A stretch of 64,000 bases of DNA from Bacteroidetes bacterium SW_9_63_38 (GTDB taxonomy: Bacteria; Bacteroidota; Rhodothermia; Rhodothermales; Salinibacteraceae), in contig PXUA01000002.1 of assembly GCA_003022435.1 (NCBI GenBank), positions 34,684-98,683 on the forward strand. The letters are read 5' to 3'. Of the stretch, positions 15,993 through 26,400 are shown piece by piece. Each line of letters starts with the position of its first letter. The first letter of the stretch is position 1. The position numbers and the translations under genes were made by a program. Under the pieces are notes generated by a model. It did not search any database. It was given only the letters and a program-made list of their open reading frames with translations, and had not been told where the DNA came from.

Positions 15993-17280
15993 ATTTATAC
16001 ACCACTTTGTTTATAGAACAGCATAAAATAAAATACACAATACCGGACCCTATTCCACCAAGACCCACCATATACCTATCCTCAAAACCCTGACCGATAA
16101 AGACTGCTATTATTGAAGAGGCTAAAAAAGCTTCCACCTTAAATTCGCTTTCTCTACTTCTTAACAAGACTAGTTTGGACACTATTGTATAAAATAAAAG
16201 AATCGGCAAAGAAAGTACCACCAAAAAACCAAATACCCCAACTTCGCTTAGTAGTCTTACATATAAGTTATGTGGGGAAGTTGCAGTTTTTGGTCCACCT
16301 TTTTGAGATATCAAATCTGTGCTATTCCACCATCCCGCATGACCTGTAAGAGGCGCTTCGATAAAATACGGCCATACGTCTTTCCATGCTCGGAGACGGG
16401 TTTGAAGTCCACTCTCACCGCTGAGTCGCTGTTCAACTTTTTGTAAGTCCCGCAAAATATAAACTGTTTCCTTAAAAGCAGGCATAGCTGGTAAAATTGA
16501 CAGACACAAGATTCCAGCGGCTGCCATTTTTCTCAGAAATCCCAATTGTATTCTCCCGCGCAGAAAACGTGATAGGTGGAGAGCACCTATGATCCCAAAA
16601 TACATAAAATACAGAGATGCAAAGGTAAGGATGACGCTCCTGGAGAGGCTCCACGCAAGAACAATAAAGGCAATAACATATAGGGCTTTTTCTCTTTTTT
16701 TCCACAATTTATTTTTCAGCGCGGAATAATGTGCCCAGAAGATAGCGAAGAAGGCCAAAAAGGCAACTTGGTTGGGATTGCTTCCACCACTCATCCGGAC
16801 CCCACCGACTCCAGCAGCCCATTCCGGAATCGTCAGTTGGCCAAGTAGCAGGATTACAAGTAGTGCGAGCAAGCTGTACGTGAGTGGGCTCCCACTTCGC
16901 ATCTCCGTTTGTTCCATTACCCGCAACGCCTGCCAGAAAAAGATGATTGATAGTGCTAGGATCCCGATAGACAATATTGCTCGGGAGATCGAGTAGGCGG
17001 GACGCAGGGAGTTCAGATTAGCTACGACCAGTAGCACCAGAGATACGGCAACATAAACGTAGAACAGTCGCAGGCGAGTCGGGAAAAGCCCAAAAGGCTT
17101 CCGGGCTACAGACCGACTGAAGAGGTATCCCCCTCCGATGACAAGAATTCCCAGAGGAATAAGTGTCGCTCCTGGTACTATCTTTTCAACCTCATTAGTT
17201 TTTGCAGCATATCCTACCACAAAGTATGCTGACAGCAGCAAGACAATGCTGCTTTTCGGGTTAAACTTTACATTGACCAT
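15976..17280 (-). CDS. O-antigen polymerase/ligase-like membrane protein (Wzy/WaaL type)
   Basis: 434 residues with about ten hydrophobic helices and a periplasmic loop containing LRDLQKVEQRLSGESGLQTRLRAWKDVWPYF. The typical TSPHNLYVRLLSEVGVFGF motif (SPHN-x-Y) of the O-antigen ligase/polymerase superfamily follows it. Sequence alone does not separate a Wzy polymerase from a WaaL-like ligase. A Wzz-like length regulator in the same cluster makes polymerase the likelier job. AT-rich coding, as in its neighbours. Confidence 0.85.
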   Translation of the reverse strand: MVNVKFNPKSSIVLLLSAYFVVGYAAKTNEVEKIVPGATLIPLGILVIGGGYLFSRSVARKPFGLFPTRLRLFYVYVAVSLVLLVVANLNSLRPAYSISRAILSIGILALSIIFFWQALRVMEQTEMRSGSPLTYSLLALLVILLLGQLTIPEWAAGVGGVRMSGGSNPNQVAFLAFFAIFWAHYSALKNKLWKKREKALYVIAFIVLAWSLSRSVILTFASLYFMYFGIIGALHLSRFLRGRIQLGFLRKMAAAGILCLSILPAMPAFKETVYILRDLQKVEQRLSGESGLQTRLRAWKDVWPYFIEAPLTGHAGWWNSTDLISQKGGPKTATSPHNLYVRLLSEVGVFGFLVVLSLPILLFYTIVSKLVLLRSRESEFKVEAFLASSIIAVFIGQGFEDRYMVGLGGIGSGIVYFILCCSINKVVYKYGSRE

Positions 17281-17297
17281 CTAAAACTTATGACGTA

Positions 17298-18374
17298 TCA
17301 GTTCTCTAAAAGGACTTCAAGATACTGGTCCGCAATCTTCCCAACCGAAAAGTCTTTCGCTCTCTCAATAAGCCGATCAGATTCAACCGGAGGGTCGTTG
17401 AGGGTTTCGAGCACTGCTTCGGCAAGTGCCTTTTCATCGCCCACGGGGACCAAGTGCCCCCACTTGCCGCCCTCCAAAATCTCTGCAGGTCCGCTCGGAC
17501 AATCTGTGGAAACAACAGGCGTCCCACAGGCCATCGCCTCGACCAGCACATTGCCAAAGCCTTCCCAACGAGACGAAAGAACAAATACAGATGCCGCGTC
17601 CATATGTCCGAACGGATCCTCTACAAATCCAGGCATATACACATCTTCCCACACCCCTAAGTCTCTAGCCAGTTCCTCGAGATTTTCGCGTTCTTCTCCT
17701 TCCCCCAGAATAATTAGATCAGCCTCTATTTCTCTATCAATAGTTTCAAATGCGCTTATCAAAACTGAGAAACCCTTTTGTCTTACTAGCCTTCCGGCAG
17801 ATACTATTTTACGTCCATCTGTTTTGTTTTCTGCTTTATTTCTATCTCTTATTTTTACCGGGTTATATACCGTCGAAACTTTACTATCTTTTACTTTTAT
17901 ATTTTCTACTATATCTTTATATAGACCCTCCGATATACCAACTATTTCGTCAGCATAGGTGTAAGCAGGAAAAGACATCCAACGAATAATTCGTTCTTTA
18001 ATCGACTTACCTTCCGCGTCTGGTCCGGACAAGGAATTTGTTTCCCTCATTACTAAACGGGCATCACTTCCTGCAAATAGGTGGGCAGTGGCTGCAACAA
18101 CATTCGCATACGCCAGGGTTGAGAGCACACCGTCCAGCTTCTCCCTCCGAAGATACTGAACAAGTCCAGCAAGACTAGTGAGTGCCCGTGAAACTCCGAG
18201 GTCGACAACTCTCACCTCTGAACGAATGTCACTTCGGAAGGGCCCCTCGCAGTTTGCAACGACTAGGTCAGTGTCGATCCCTCTACCTGCGAACTCATTG
18301 GCGAGCGTCACCATCACCCGCTGTGCTCCTCCTCCATTGAGATTCGGGACAAATAGTGCAATTTGCTTGCTCAT
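17298..18374 (-). CDS. Glycosyltransferase family 4
   Basis: 358 residues. N-terminal FVPNLNGGGAQRVMVTLANEFAGRGI is the acceptor-domain glycine loop common to GT4 enzymes. The donor domain carries SAGRLVRQKGFSVLISAFETI, ILGEGEERENLEELARDLGV, then SSRWEGFGNVLVEAMACGTPVVSTDCPSGPAEIL with the EGFGNVLVEA motif. It resembles GalNAc/Gal alpha-transferases of capsule loci, but specificity cannot be assigned. It ends 17 bp before the polymerase/ligase start, so they are probably co-transcribed. Confidence 0.9.
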   Translation of the reverse strand: MSKQIALFVPNLNGGGAQRVMVTLANEFAGRGIDTDLVVANCEGPFRSDIRSEVRVVDLGVSRALTSLAGLVQYLRREKLDGVLSTLAYANVVAATAHLFAGSDARLVMRETNSLSGPDAEGKSIKERIIRWMSFPAYTYADEIVGISEGLYKDIVENIKVKDSKVSTVYNPVKIRDRNKAENKTDGRKIVSAGRLVRQKGFSVLISAFETIDREIEADLIILGEGEERENLEELARDLGVWEDVYMPGFVEDPFGHMDAASVFVLSSRWEGFGNVLVEAMACGTPVVSTDCPSGPAEILEGGKWGHLVPVGDEKALAEAVLETLNDPPVESDRLIERAKDFSVGKIADQYLEVLLEN

Positions 18375-18425
18375 TCGAGGTTTGACATTCGGCTTCAGGT
18401 TGGAAACTTATCAGTCGCTCTATCT

Positions 18426-19604
18426 TCAGCTCAACGCCAGGCCGTAGTGTTTTGCAACTCGGTTCATCAGCCGATCCACCTCTACATCAAGGGCATGTGA
18501 GGTTGCATATTCATATCCGTTCTGCACCAGACGCTCACGGAGTTCAGGATCCTGCATGACCCGTGATATCTTCTGAGCAATGTCTTCAACGCTATATGGA
18601 TCACATAGAATCCCATTCACACCGTCCTCAATCACTGACGGAATTCCTCCTGCGTCCGAAGCGACAACTGGCACCGAGCACGCCATGGCTTCTAGCAAAA
18701 CTTTTCCCTGACGCTCTTCAAGTGACGGTAGAACTAACACATCTCCCCCGAGAAAGCGTGATTCGATCAGCTTTCTATTCTGGATCTGACCGGGAAACTC
18801 TATCGATGCATCAAGTGAGTTAGCCAATTGCTCAAGTTCCGTTCGCAGTTTTCCGCTTCCAATTACGGTACACCGAATTGAGCGGTCCCGTGTGTGTAAC
18901 TTGTCGACGGCCCGGATCAATCGGCGTAGGTTCTTTACTGGAGAAAGGCGTCCTGCAAAAACGACATGGAAGGGCTCTTTTCCCCTTTCAACGTCTTTTT
19001 TATTCAACGGAGGCATTTCATCTTTTTGTAGCGTTGTTTTGACCCACTGTGTCCATGGTCCATAGCTTCTCATAAACATATCTCCAGTAACAAATACGGG
19101 CACATCTTTACATAAAAATTTAATGAGGGGGTAAAGGCAGTGCGTGTTTATGTAATACTTGACTGTCTTCGCCAGCTTACTGTAACTTCTTCGAAGAACG
19201 TTACCTGCTCGATCCGTGTCGAGCGAGGCAAACATTCGCTTGCCGCCGAGACGAGCTAGAAGCATCCCGAGAACTCCAACATCATTGGGGCCCATGCAGT
19301 AGACAATATCTGACTCTCTAATCACCCCCCACATGATACTAGCAACCTCTGGTAAATTATTCAGAAGCTCCCCACGGCCTTGGAAAGCGGGTAGCGGTGT
19401 AACCTCAATATTATCTCTGTAAGCCTCCCCCTGTCCTCCTCCGTCTTCGGCAACTGGGACACAAAGATTGACGGAGCAGTAGTGGCGAGCGATCTCATTG
19501 GTGAGATTCTGGAACCCCCCCTTTACTTTAAATCCGTACTTCTCTCTTACATGATACTTGTGTGATAGTATTGCTACCTTTCTTTCAATCATTTTTACTT
19601 GCAA
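18426..19604 (-). CDS. Glycosyltransferase family 4
   Basis: 392 residues, GT-B fold. GGFQNLTNEIARHY lies in the N-terminal domain, then DIVYCMGPNDVGVLGMLLARL. The donor domain has VVFAGRLSPVKNLRRLIRAVDKL, VIGSGKLRTELEQLAN, then VLPSLEERQGKVLLEAMACSVPVVASDAGGIPSVIEDGVNGIL. The usual EGFPxxxxEA element appears as EERQGKVLLEA. The start overlaps the methyltransferase gene stop by 20 bp. Acceptor and donor unknown. Confidence 0.88.
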   Translation of the reverse strand: MQVKMIERKVAILSHKYHVREKYGFKVKGGFQNLTNEIARHYCSVNLCVPVAEDGGGQGEAYRDNIEVTPLPAFQGRGELLNNLPEVASIMWGVIRESDIVYCMGPNDVGVLGMLLARLGGKRMFASLDTDRAGNVLRRSYSKLAKTVKYYINTHCLYPLIKFLCKDVPVFVTGDMFMRSYGPWTQWVKTTLQKDEMPPLNKKDVERGKEPFHVVFAGRLSPVKNLRRLIRAVDKLHTRDRSIRCTVIGSGKLRTELEQLANSLDASIEFPGQIQNRKLIESRFLGGDVLVLPSLEERQGKVLLEAMACSVPVVASDAGGIPSVIEDGVNGILCDPYSVEDIAQKISRVMQDPELRERLVQNGYEYATSHALDVEVDRLMNRVAKHYGLALS

Positions 19605-20280
19605 CTATGAATATCCATTTTGACAACAAGCGGGGTAATTTTTTCATTATGCTTACATAACCTGGTATTACTTTGCGCATTCTAATTCCTCCCTCTGCAA
19701 ACTGGTTTTTTATATCAAATTTATTTTCTTCAACCATAGAAGGAAAAGAGTCCCAGTCGAAAAACTTGATATGTCCCCCAACCAACGAGACATCAGATGT
19801 GGGACTCCCTTGAATCATTCTCAATCGCTGTATGAGCCTATACTCATTCGGAACAGAAGCAATAAGCAAGCCACCAGGTTGTAGCCATCGATTGATCTCT
19901 TCTAGAGCACCTGCAGGATCGTATAGATGCTCAAGGACTTCCAAACATACAACCGCATCAACAGTCTCGTCATCGATACTATCCACCCCTTTTTCCAAGT
20001 CCCCTTCTTCGGCTGGTATCCCTTCAGCCTTTAGGTCCCGTACTACATCCGGAATCGCTTCAATCCCCAATGTCTTGCTGTACCCTTCTTCCATTAGCCT
20101 CCTGAGTAATATTCCATAGCCGCACCCAACATCCACAATTCGGCTCTCTCTATCTAGCCCTCTTTTCTTCAACAAGTTTAGAACCACTTCTGCCCGGTGT
20201 TTGCTGGCTTTTGTATCCCCTTTCAAAGATTGCTTATAGTTATCGGGTACCCTAGTGCCCTCTTCTTCAGGTATGCTCAT
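19585..20280 (-). CDS. Class I SAM-dependent methyltransferase
   Basis: 231 residues. SAM-binding motif I is RIVDVGCGYGILLRRLMEEG, with ALGIEA-like motif II (TLGIEAIPDVVRD) and VDAVVCLEVLEHLYDPAGAL as the EVLEH motif. GGLLIASVPNE follows. Such Methyltransf_11/UbiG-like enzymes in polysaccharide loci methylate a sugar hydroxyl or act on the growing glycan; here the target is unknown. The start overlaps the ABC transporter stop by 4 bp (ATGA). Confidence 0.88.
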   Translation of the reverse strand: MSIPEEEGTRVPDNYKQSLKGDTKASKHRAEVVLNLLKKRGLDRESRIVDVGCGYGILLRRLMEEGYSKTLGIEAIPDVVRDLKAEGIPAEEGDLEKGVDSIDDETVDAVVCLEVLEHLYDPAGALEEINRWLQPGGLLIASVPNEYRLIQRLRMIQGSPTSDVSLVGGHIKFFDWDSFPSMVEENKFDIKNQFAEGGIRMRKVIPGYVSIMKKLPRLLSKWIFIVASKND

Positions 20281-22100
20281 GGGTTTGTAGCTTCCGTCAT
20301 TCGTATGAAGCGATCATTATTTATCTTAAGCTTCTCGTAAGCCCCCTCGCCAACCTTCTGGCCATCCTCTAACATGACGATGTTATCAGCCTGCTTTACC
20401 GTACTTAGTCGGTGAGCAATCATGAGCATGGTATGATTGCCTTCCAATGCATAGATTGCCTCCATCACGCTCGCTTCTGTCGCCTGGTCAAGCGCGCTCG
20501 TTGCCTCGTCGAAGACAAGCACCGACGGACGGTGGTAAAGCGCTCGTGCAATGCCGATGCGCTGCCGCTGCCCACCAGAGAGTTTTACGCCTTGCTCACC
20601 CGCGACAGTATTCCACTGATCCGGGAGCTCGCTGGTAATAAAATCATTAATTTGGGCCCGGCGCGCAGCGTCCCGAACAGCGTCCATGTCGATCTCTTCT
20701 TCCGTGACGCCGAAGGCAATATTCCGCGCCACGGTATCGTCCGCCAGGTAAATCTGCTGCGGGACGTAGCCAATGTCCTGCTGCCATCTTCGGATGGTAC
20801 TGTCCCTTTGAATCGGCGTGCCATCAACGGAAATCGTCCCCTGCTGCGGACGAAGGAGACCCAAGATGAGATCAACCGTTGTCGTTTTTCCAGAACCCGT
20901 CTGGCCCACGAATCCTACTGTGGTGTTTGCCGGAATCTCGAGTGAGAGCTCCCGAATAGCTAGCTCTTCGGTCCCGGGATAGGTGAACGAAAGCTCGTCC
21001 AGTACAAGCCGGTCGTCCAGCGTCAGCGGTGCCTCGCTCGCGACCAACGCGCCATTCGGCGAGATATGCGGCCTCTGCTCGGCGCGCTTCTGCAGGTCCT
21101 CATGGATTTTCTTTAACGCGGCGATGTTAAATCGTGCGCTGGCAATCCCTTTAAATCCCTGCTGGAGCGCCGGCATGAGACGATAGCCCGCAAAGGCATA
21201 GAGTCCCAGCATTGGTATAACCTGCCCGATATTCTCCCGCATGACAATCAGGTAGACCGCAATAAGAATAATCCCACCGAAGGCCACTGCTTCCAAAATG
21301 TACCTTGGAGCTCTCCGGATAATTTTATAGCGTGCTTGATAACGCGAGTACCATTTCGAAGGGTCGTTGTATTGCTCCAGAAAGGCGTCTTCCTTACCAC
21401 GAAGCTTAACCTCTTTGATTCCGCCAAACGCTTCGCTCACAAATTGGTAGCGCTGGGTATTCGTCTCTACGCGCTTCTCGCCGTAAGCATCGAGCCGGCT
21501 CTTCACGACGAAGTAGATTCCTGTGTAGGCAAGGCCAAGAATGGCAGCAACCATCAGCGCAACCGCCGGATCAACAAAGACAAGAAACCCAAGGATAAAT
21601 AGTGCTACGACGCACTTCGCCCCCCCTTTCAACCCCGGTATGAGCATCGTATTTACAATTTCTTTTACCTCCTCCAGGATGTTCTTGCCAAGCTCGGCAC
21701 TGTTGCGCGTGAGGAAGTATTCGTACGGGCGGTAGAGGTAGCTGCGCAGAAGACGGCGCGATAGGTTGTGGTTGCGCCCCCATGCGTAACGGTAGAGTGC
21801 CCACGTGGTGAAGACGATGAAAGCGTTGCTAATCACGAGCGCCAGAAGCGCCCCCAGCCCCAGCGCAATGAGAAACGTGTTGGTGTCGGCAAAGCCCAGG
21901 GTCTCGAAGACCCAGCTCAGATACGGGTTCTCGTGCACGGTCGCCGGGTCGGCCGCGACCGAGAGGAACGGCATAATTGAAGCCACACTCACCACCTCCA
22001 GCCCCGCCATCACGAGAACACCACAGAAGAGAAGGTACAGGTTTCGCCGCTCGCGAGGCGTAAGAAGGTCGAAAAACGTCTTGATAATTTCCATCTTCAA
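20277..22100 (-). CDS. PglK-type ABC flippase for lipid-linked oligosaccharide
   Basis: 607 residues, a half-transporter acting as dimer. Residues 1 to about 330 form the six-helix permease; RRLLRSYLYRPYEYFLTRNS and LGKNILEEV resemble PglK. The ATPase domain follows: Walker A GFVGQTGSGKTTTVD, Q-loop IGYVPQQIYLADDTV, signature LSGGQRQRIGIARAL, Walker B VLVFDEATSALD and H-loop IAHRLSTV. All catalytic residues are intact. PglK-type proteins flip undecaprenyl-linked oligosaccharide to the periplasm. No Wzx was seen in the cluster, so this is the likely flippase. It ends by overlapping the methyltransferase gene and follows the Wzz-like gene by 52 bp. Confidence 0.92.
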   Translation of the reverse strand: MKMEIIKTFFDLLTPRERRNLYLLFCGVLVMAGLEVVSVASIMPFLSVAADPATVHENPYLSWVFETLGFADTNTFLIALGLGALLALVISNAFIVFTTWALYRYAWGRNHNLSRRLLRSYLYRPYEYFLTRNSAELGKNILEEVKEIVNTMLIPGLKGGAKCVVALFILGFLVFVDPAVALMVAAILGLAYTGIYFVVKSRLDAYGEKRVETNTQRYQFVSEAFGGIKEVKLRGKEDAFLEQYNDPSKWYSRYQARYKIIRRAPRYILEAVAFGGIILIAVYLIVMRENIGQVIPMLGLYAFAGYRLMPALQQGFKGIASARFNIAALKKIHEDLQKRAEQRPHISPNGALVASEAPLTLDDRLVLDELSFTYPGTEELAIRELSLEIPANTTVGFVGQTGSGKTTTVDLILGLLRPQQGTISVDGTPIQRDSTIRRWQQDIGYVPQQIYLADDTVARNIAFGVTEEEIDMDAVRDAARRAQINDFITSELPDQWNTVAGEQGVKLSGGQRQRIGIARALYHRPSVLVFDEATSALDQATEASVMEAIYALEGNHTMLMIAHRLSTVKQADNIVMLEDGQKVGEGAYEKLKINNDRFIRMTEATNP

Positions 22101-22152
22101 ATCCGGAAATAGGGAGTTACATCGTCGGACGCACGAGAGGAGTACCTTGAAA

Positions 22153-23421
22153 TCACCCGACTGGCTTCTCTCCTCGCCAGCGCGCCGGAATCAGGCGTTC
22201 GCGGATCTCAGTGAGCTTCTCCTGCTCCTCCTCGTTCTTATCGGCGTTTTCGACGGAGGCCTTTACGAACGCTCCCATCAACCCTGAGAAGGCTCCGAAA
22301 ACGACGGAAAGCAGAACAATTAGGGTCCGTTTCGGCGCACTCCGATTCGTCGGCGGCACCGGCTCTTCCACCACCGTTACCACCGGCTGCCGCTGCTGTA
22401 GATCCAGTCGCGTCTGCGTGAGCTGGCTCTGCAGCTCGCTGTAGAGCTGCTCCTTGAAGCTCACCTGCCGCTGGAGGCGATCCCGACGAAACTGCAAGGT
22501 GGCCGTCGTCGGGTTCTGGTTCCGCTCCAAAAACTGCGCCAGCCGGTCTTCGGCCACCTCCAGCTCCTGCTCGGCCTCCTCGAAGCGCCCCTCCACAAAC
22601 TGCAACTGCTCCCGCACCTTCTCCGTCCGGATCGTGCGTACCCGCGTCGTGAAATGATCGAGAAAGCTCTCCGCAAGGGACGATGCAAGTTGGGGCCCAC
22701 CCGCCGTCACCGCAATCGTCATGAGACCTGTTTCCTGACTCACCGTTGCTGCAATTCTCTCCTCGATGGACTCCAGAGCCTCGTCCTCTTCCTCACTGGG
22801 AATGAGCGGTTGTCCGGCTTCGGCGGTCCCAGCCGGAGCAGGAGCCCGGGACGCCTCCGTCACCTTCTCTTTGAGCGTCCATGGAAGCTTGACTGTGTAA
22901 TTTAGAATCGTCCCCAGAATCCCCGGCGGCCGATTCACGTAGTCGACATACGTCATTGGCCGCTCGGCGTCCGGAAAGCGAAACGTGTCCCGAACCACGG
23001 CGAGCCGAACGGCCCGTCCCTTCAATACCTCCGGAAACGCTTGCGGACCGAGTCCCCCGGATGCCCCCCCCAGAATCCCGGAGATCGCGCCCCCCGCCAG
23101 TCCGCCAGCAATCCCTCCCAGTCCACTCGGCAAATCCGGTCCCTTGCTTTTCGCCTCCCGCGCCACCTTCGTCTCCGACGTATACTCCAGCGGCGCCAGC
23201 ACCGAATACGTCACACCCAGCAACGTAAAGACAAGCACCGTCCGCAGGATGAGGGTCTTGTTTCGCGCCAGGACAAGCAGAATATCCAGCAGGGACACCT
23301 CGTCCTCCCTGGCCGGTGTCTCGGGGCCGGACGGCTCTCCGAAGTCCGGCGCACCGTCGCCCGGCGGCGACCCGGTCGGCTCGTCTGTCGAATCGGCGGC
23401 GTCACTCATAGCAAGACTCAA
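22153..23421 (-). CDS. Wzz-like polysaccharide chain-length/co-polymerase protein
   Basis: 422 residues. After a low-complexity N-terminus comes VSLLDILLVLARNKTLILRTVLVFTLLGVTYSVLAPLEYTSE, the Wzz cytoplasmic and first membrane segment. A Gly-rich stretch (GIAGGLAGGAISGILGGASGG) and a long periplasmic coiled coil (REQLQFVEGRFEEAEQELEV) follow. The C-terminal PPTNRSAPKRTLIVLLSVVFGAFSGL has the Pro-rich motif and second membrane helix. There is no tyrosine-kinase domain. It should set polymer length by working with the polymerase. MSDAAD (ATG at 23409) is an alternative start. It follows the export gene by 42 bp. Confidence 0.9.
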   Translation of the reverse strand: MSLAMSDAADSTDEPTGSPPGDGAPDFGEPSGPETPAREDEVSLLDILLVLARNKTLILRTVLVFTLLGVTYSVLAPLEYTSETKVAREAKSKGPDLPSGLGGIAGGLAGGAISGILGGASGGLGPQAFPEVLKGRAVRLAVVRDTFRFPDAERPMTYVDYVNRPPGILGTILNYTVKLPWTLKEKVTEASRAPAPAGTAEAGQPLIPSEEEDEALESIEERIAATVSQETGLMTIAVTAGGPQLASSLAESFLDHFTTRVRTIRTEKVREQLQFVEGRFEEAEQELEVAEDRLAQFLERNQNPTTATLQFRRDRLQRQVSFKEQLYSELQSQLTQTRLDLQQRQPVVTVVEEPVPPTNRSAPKRTLIVLLSVVFGAFSGLMGAFVKASVENADKNEEEQEKLTEIRERLIPARWRGEKPVG

Positions 23422-23463
23422 ATCTGATGGTGTCGAGGAGCGCAGTCCCCACCCCGCGACTGC

Positions 23464-26400
23464 CTAGTTCAACACCTGCGTCACCAGCACCAGCAGCGTC
23501 ACGGCGCTCGACAGGATCTGCGTGCTGGTCGACGCGATCTGGGCGTACTGCGCGATACTGCGGTCCGTCTCCTCTTCCTTCGTCACCCGAATCACCGCCC
23601 CGTCGTCTACCTCGGGCGTCCGCCGGAACCAGCCGGTGTCGACCCGAAACGTCGCGCCCGACGCCTGCGTGATCAGGGTCGTCTCGGTGTTCTTCCGCGT
23701 GCCGCCCGCCCGGTCCAGGTAGTATTCGACGCGCCGACCGTCCTCATGTTTGATGAGGCCCTCGTTGGCCACGTTGCCGCGCACGGCCACCGTGTTCGGC
23801 TGCGTCGGAATCACAATCTCGTCCCCGGGTCGTAGGATTACATCTTCCTCCGGATCCCCCTGCGTGGCTTGTTTCATCTCCACAATGACCTGCTCCCCGT
23901 CCCGCGTGAGGCGCCCCCCCTTCAGGTAGCCGGTCGGCAGGATGCCGCCGCTCCGGTCGATGAGGTTCGACAGCCGCTCGTTATCGCGCAGCAGCGTGTA
24001 CTCGCCCGGGTAGCGCACCTCGCCCTGAACGGTCACCGTCTCCTGCGGCTGAAAGGACGGATCTTTGCGGACGTAGACCTGGTCACGGTGCCGCAATTTG
24101 AAGTCCGCCGCCGCCTCCAGGGCCGCCGTGGTGTCTTCCACCGAGAAGTTCACGCCCTTCGGGCTCAGTTCTTCGTCCACAAGCGACACCGGAATCGTCT
24201 TCGCCCGGAGCCCTTCCTCATCTCGCTTCTCCACCATCCGAGTCACTTCCACCTCCCGTAAAGACGCCCCCTCCGCGAAGCCGTTGGCCTGGAGGAGCAG
24301 GTCCTTGAGCGTCATGTTGTCGCGGAACGTGTACTTTCCGCCGCTCTCGACGGCCCCGCTGATCTTCACGAACTGCCCGTCGAGCCGATCGACCGTGGCC
24401 GGGTAAATGCGGACCTCGTCGCCGGGCCGGAGCTCGCGCGTCGACATCTCGCCGCCGGCCAGGGCATCGCCGAGGTGGAAGGGAATCACCCGCTTCTCGT
24501 CGCCGTCCTTCGAGGTCCGAAACAGATCGGCGCGCCCGAGGAAGACCTCCTTCAGGTACTGCTCGTCGGTGAGCCCGCCGCCCTTGATCAGAAGGTCGCG
24601 GACAGTCATGCCCTTCCGGTAGCGATACCGCCCCGGCGTCCGCACCTTTCCGGAGATACGCACGAACCGGTCCGCCTCCATCTCCTGGACCGAGGCGATG
24701 TGCAAACTGTCCCCCGGCTGGAGGACCACGTTTTCCTGCGGCGCGTCGTCCATCACAGCGTTCAGGTCGAGCGCCTGCGTCGTCTGGTCGAGCGAATCGT
24801 CGATCCGGATGAGGTCCGCCTGTTCGCGGTAGGCGTCGCCGCGAAGGCCGTCGGCCGCGTCGATAAGGTCCTTTACGGTCCGGACGCCGCCGCCGAGCTC
24901 GTACTGCCCGGGCTGGAAGACGGCGCCTCGCACCTCGACGGCCTCAATCTGCGCCTGCACGGCCGGCGACTGCGCCTCCGCCACCGATAAAATACGCACC
25001 CGATCCCCGTCGGCCAGCTTCACCGGGACCGAGTCGGAGCGCACGTCCTGCAGGCTCACGTCGATGACCTTTCGGGCCACCGAGGGCTCCTCTCGTTCGT
25101 CGAACGGCACGATGCGCTCGATCTGAAATCGCTTGGCGTAGGCCTCCGCCTCTAATCCCCCCGCGTATTCGAGGAGATCCTGGACCGTCTCCCCCTCCGT
25201 CATTTCGTAGTAGGCCGGGCGCTTGACGGCGCCGCGGATCGCCACCGTCTTCCCCCGGGGCGGAACGAACACGTAGTCGTTGCTCTGGAGTTGCACTGAG
25301 TTGGGGCTGTACCCCTCCATGAGGTAGTCGTACAGGTCCACGGTCGAGACCACCTCTCCATCCCGGATCACCCGGATGTTGCGGAGCGACCCCCGCTTCA
25401 AGGGCCCGCCGACGCTGTAGAGCGCGTTGAAGACGGTGGCGTAGCTACTCACCGTGTACCCGCCGGGCTGCGGCACCTCCCCGAGCACGAACACGCGCGA
25501 CGGCTGGATGCGCGTCAGCGTAAGGTCCATGAATACCGTCTGCGGCTCGCTCGTCAACCCCGAGTAGCTGCGCGACAGCCACGTCTTCATCTCTTGGCGG
25601 AGCGTGTCGAGGCGCTTGCCCGCCACCGTAAACTGGCCGACATTCGGCACGGTGACCCGTCCCTCCCGATCCACCGGAAGCTCGTACGCAAACTCAGCCC
25701 CGCCCCAGACCGTAAGCCGAAGCTCGTCGTCCGGACCCACGACGTAGCTGCCGTCGGCCGGCCCTGTCGCCTCGGGAACGAAGGCCTCCGGAATGGTCTC
25801 AAACGTGTCGTAGCCGAAGTACGTCAGCTCCTTCCGGGGTTGCTCGGACTGCCGGTTTTTTTCCTTCGGGCGAATCGTGAATTGCCGCCCGGTCGGGAGC
25901 GTAACGGTCGTGTCGGCGGTCGTCACCGTCGCGTAGAGGTCCCAGGTGCCCGGGTTCGTGTCCTGCGGAACGGTGGTATACCCCCGCCACTGGCCGTCCT
26001 GTGTGGTCCCCTGCGTCCGGCTAATGCTGCGCAATGCCGCCGAATCGCCGTCCGCGGTAAGAAAGCCGAGTTCAACGTCCGTAATCCGAGACCGGCTCTG
26101 CAGCGGCACCACCGCCTTCACGTCCACGGGCAACTGCCGGACCGACAAGCTCCCCGGCTCAATCCTCGGAGTTCCTGCCACCACGGGAGTCAGCGGAAGC
26201 GCCGCCACCGAGTCCGGCACCTCCGGTCCGCCGGCGCCCGTCGTTCGCACGCCCGTTCGCTGTCCGCCGGCGGCTCCAGCAGCTTGCATGAGCGCCTGAA
26301 TGCGCGCCTCCGGCACCCCGAGTTCCCGCGCCCGCTGCGCCGCCTGCTGGGGATTGGACGGGTCGATGCCGAGCTGCTGCATCTGCTGACGCGCCTGCTC

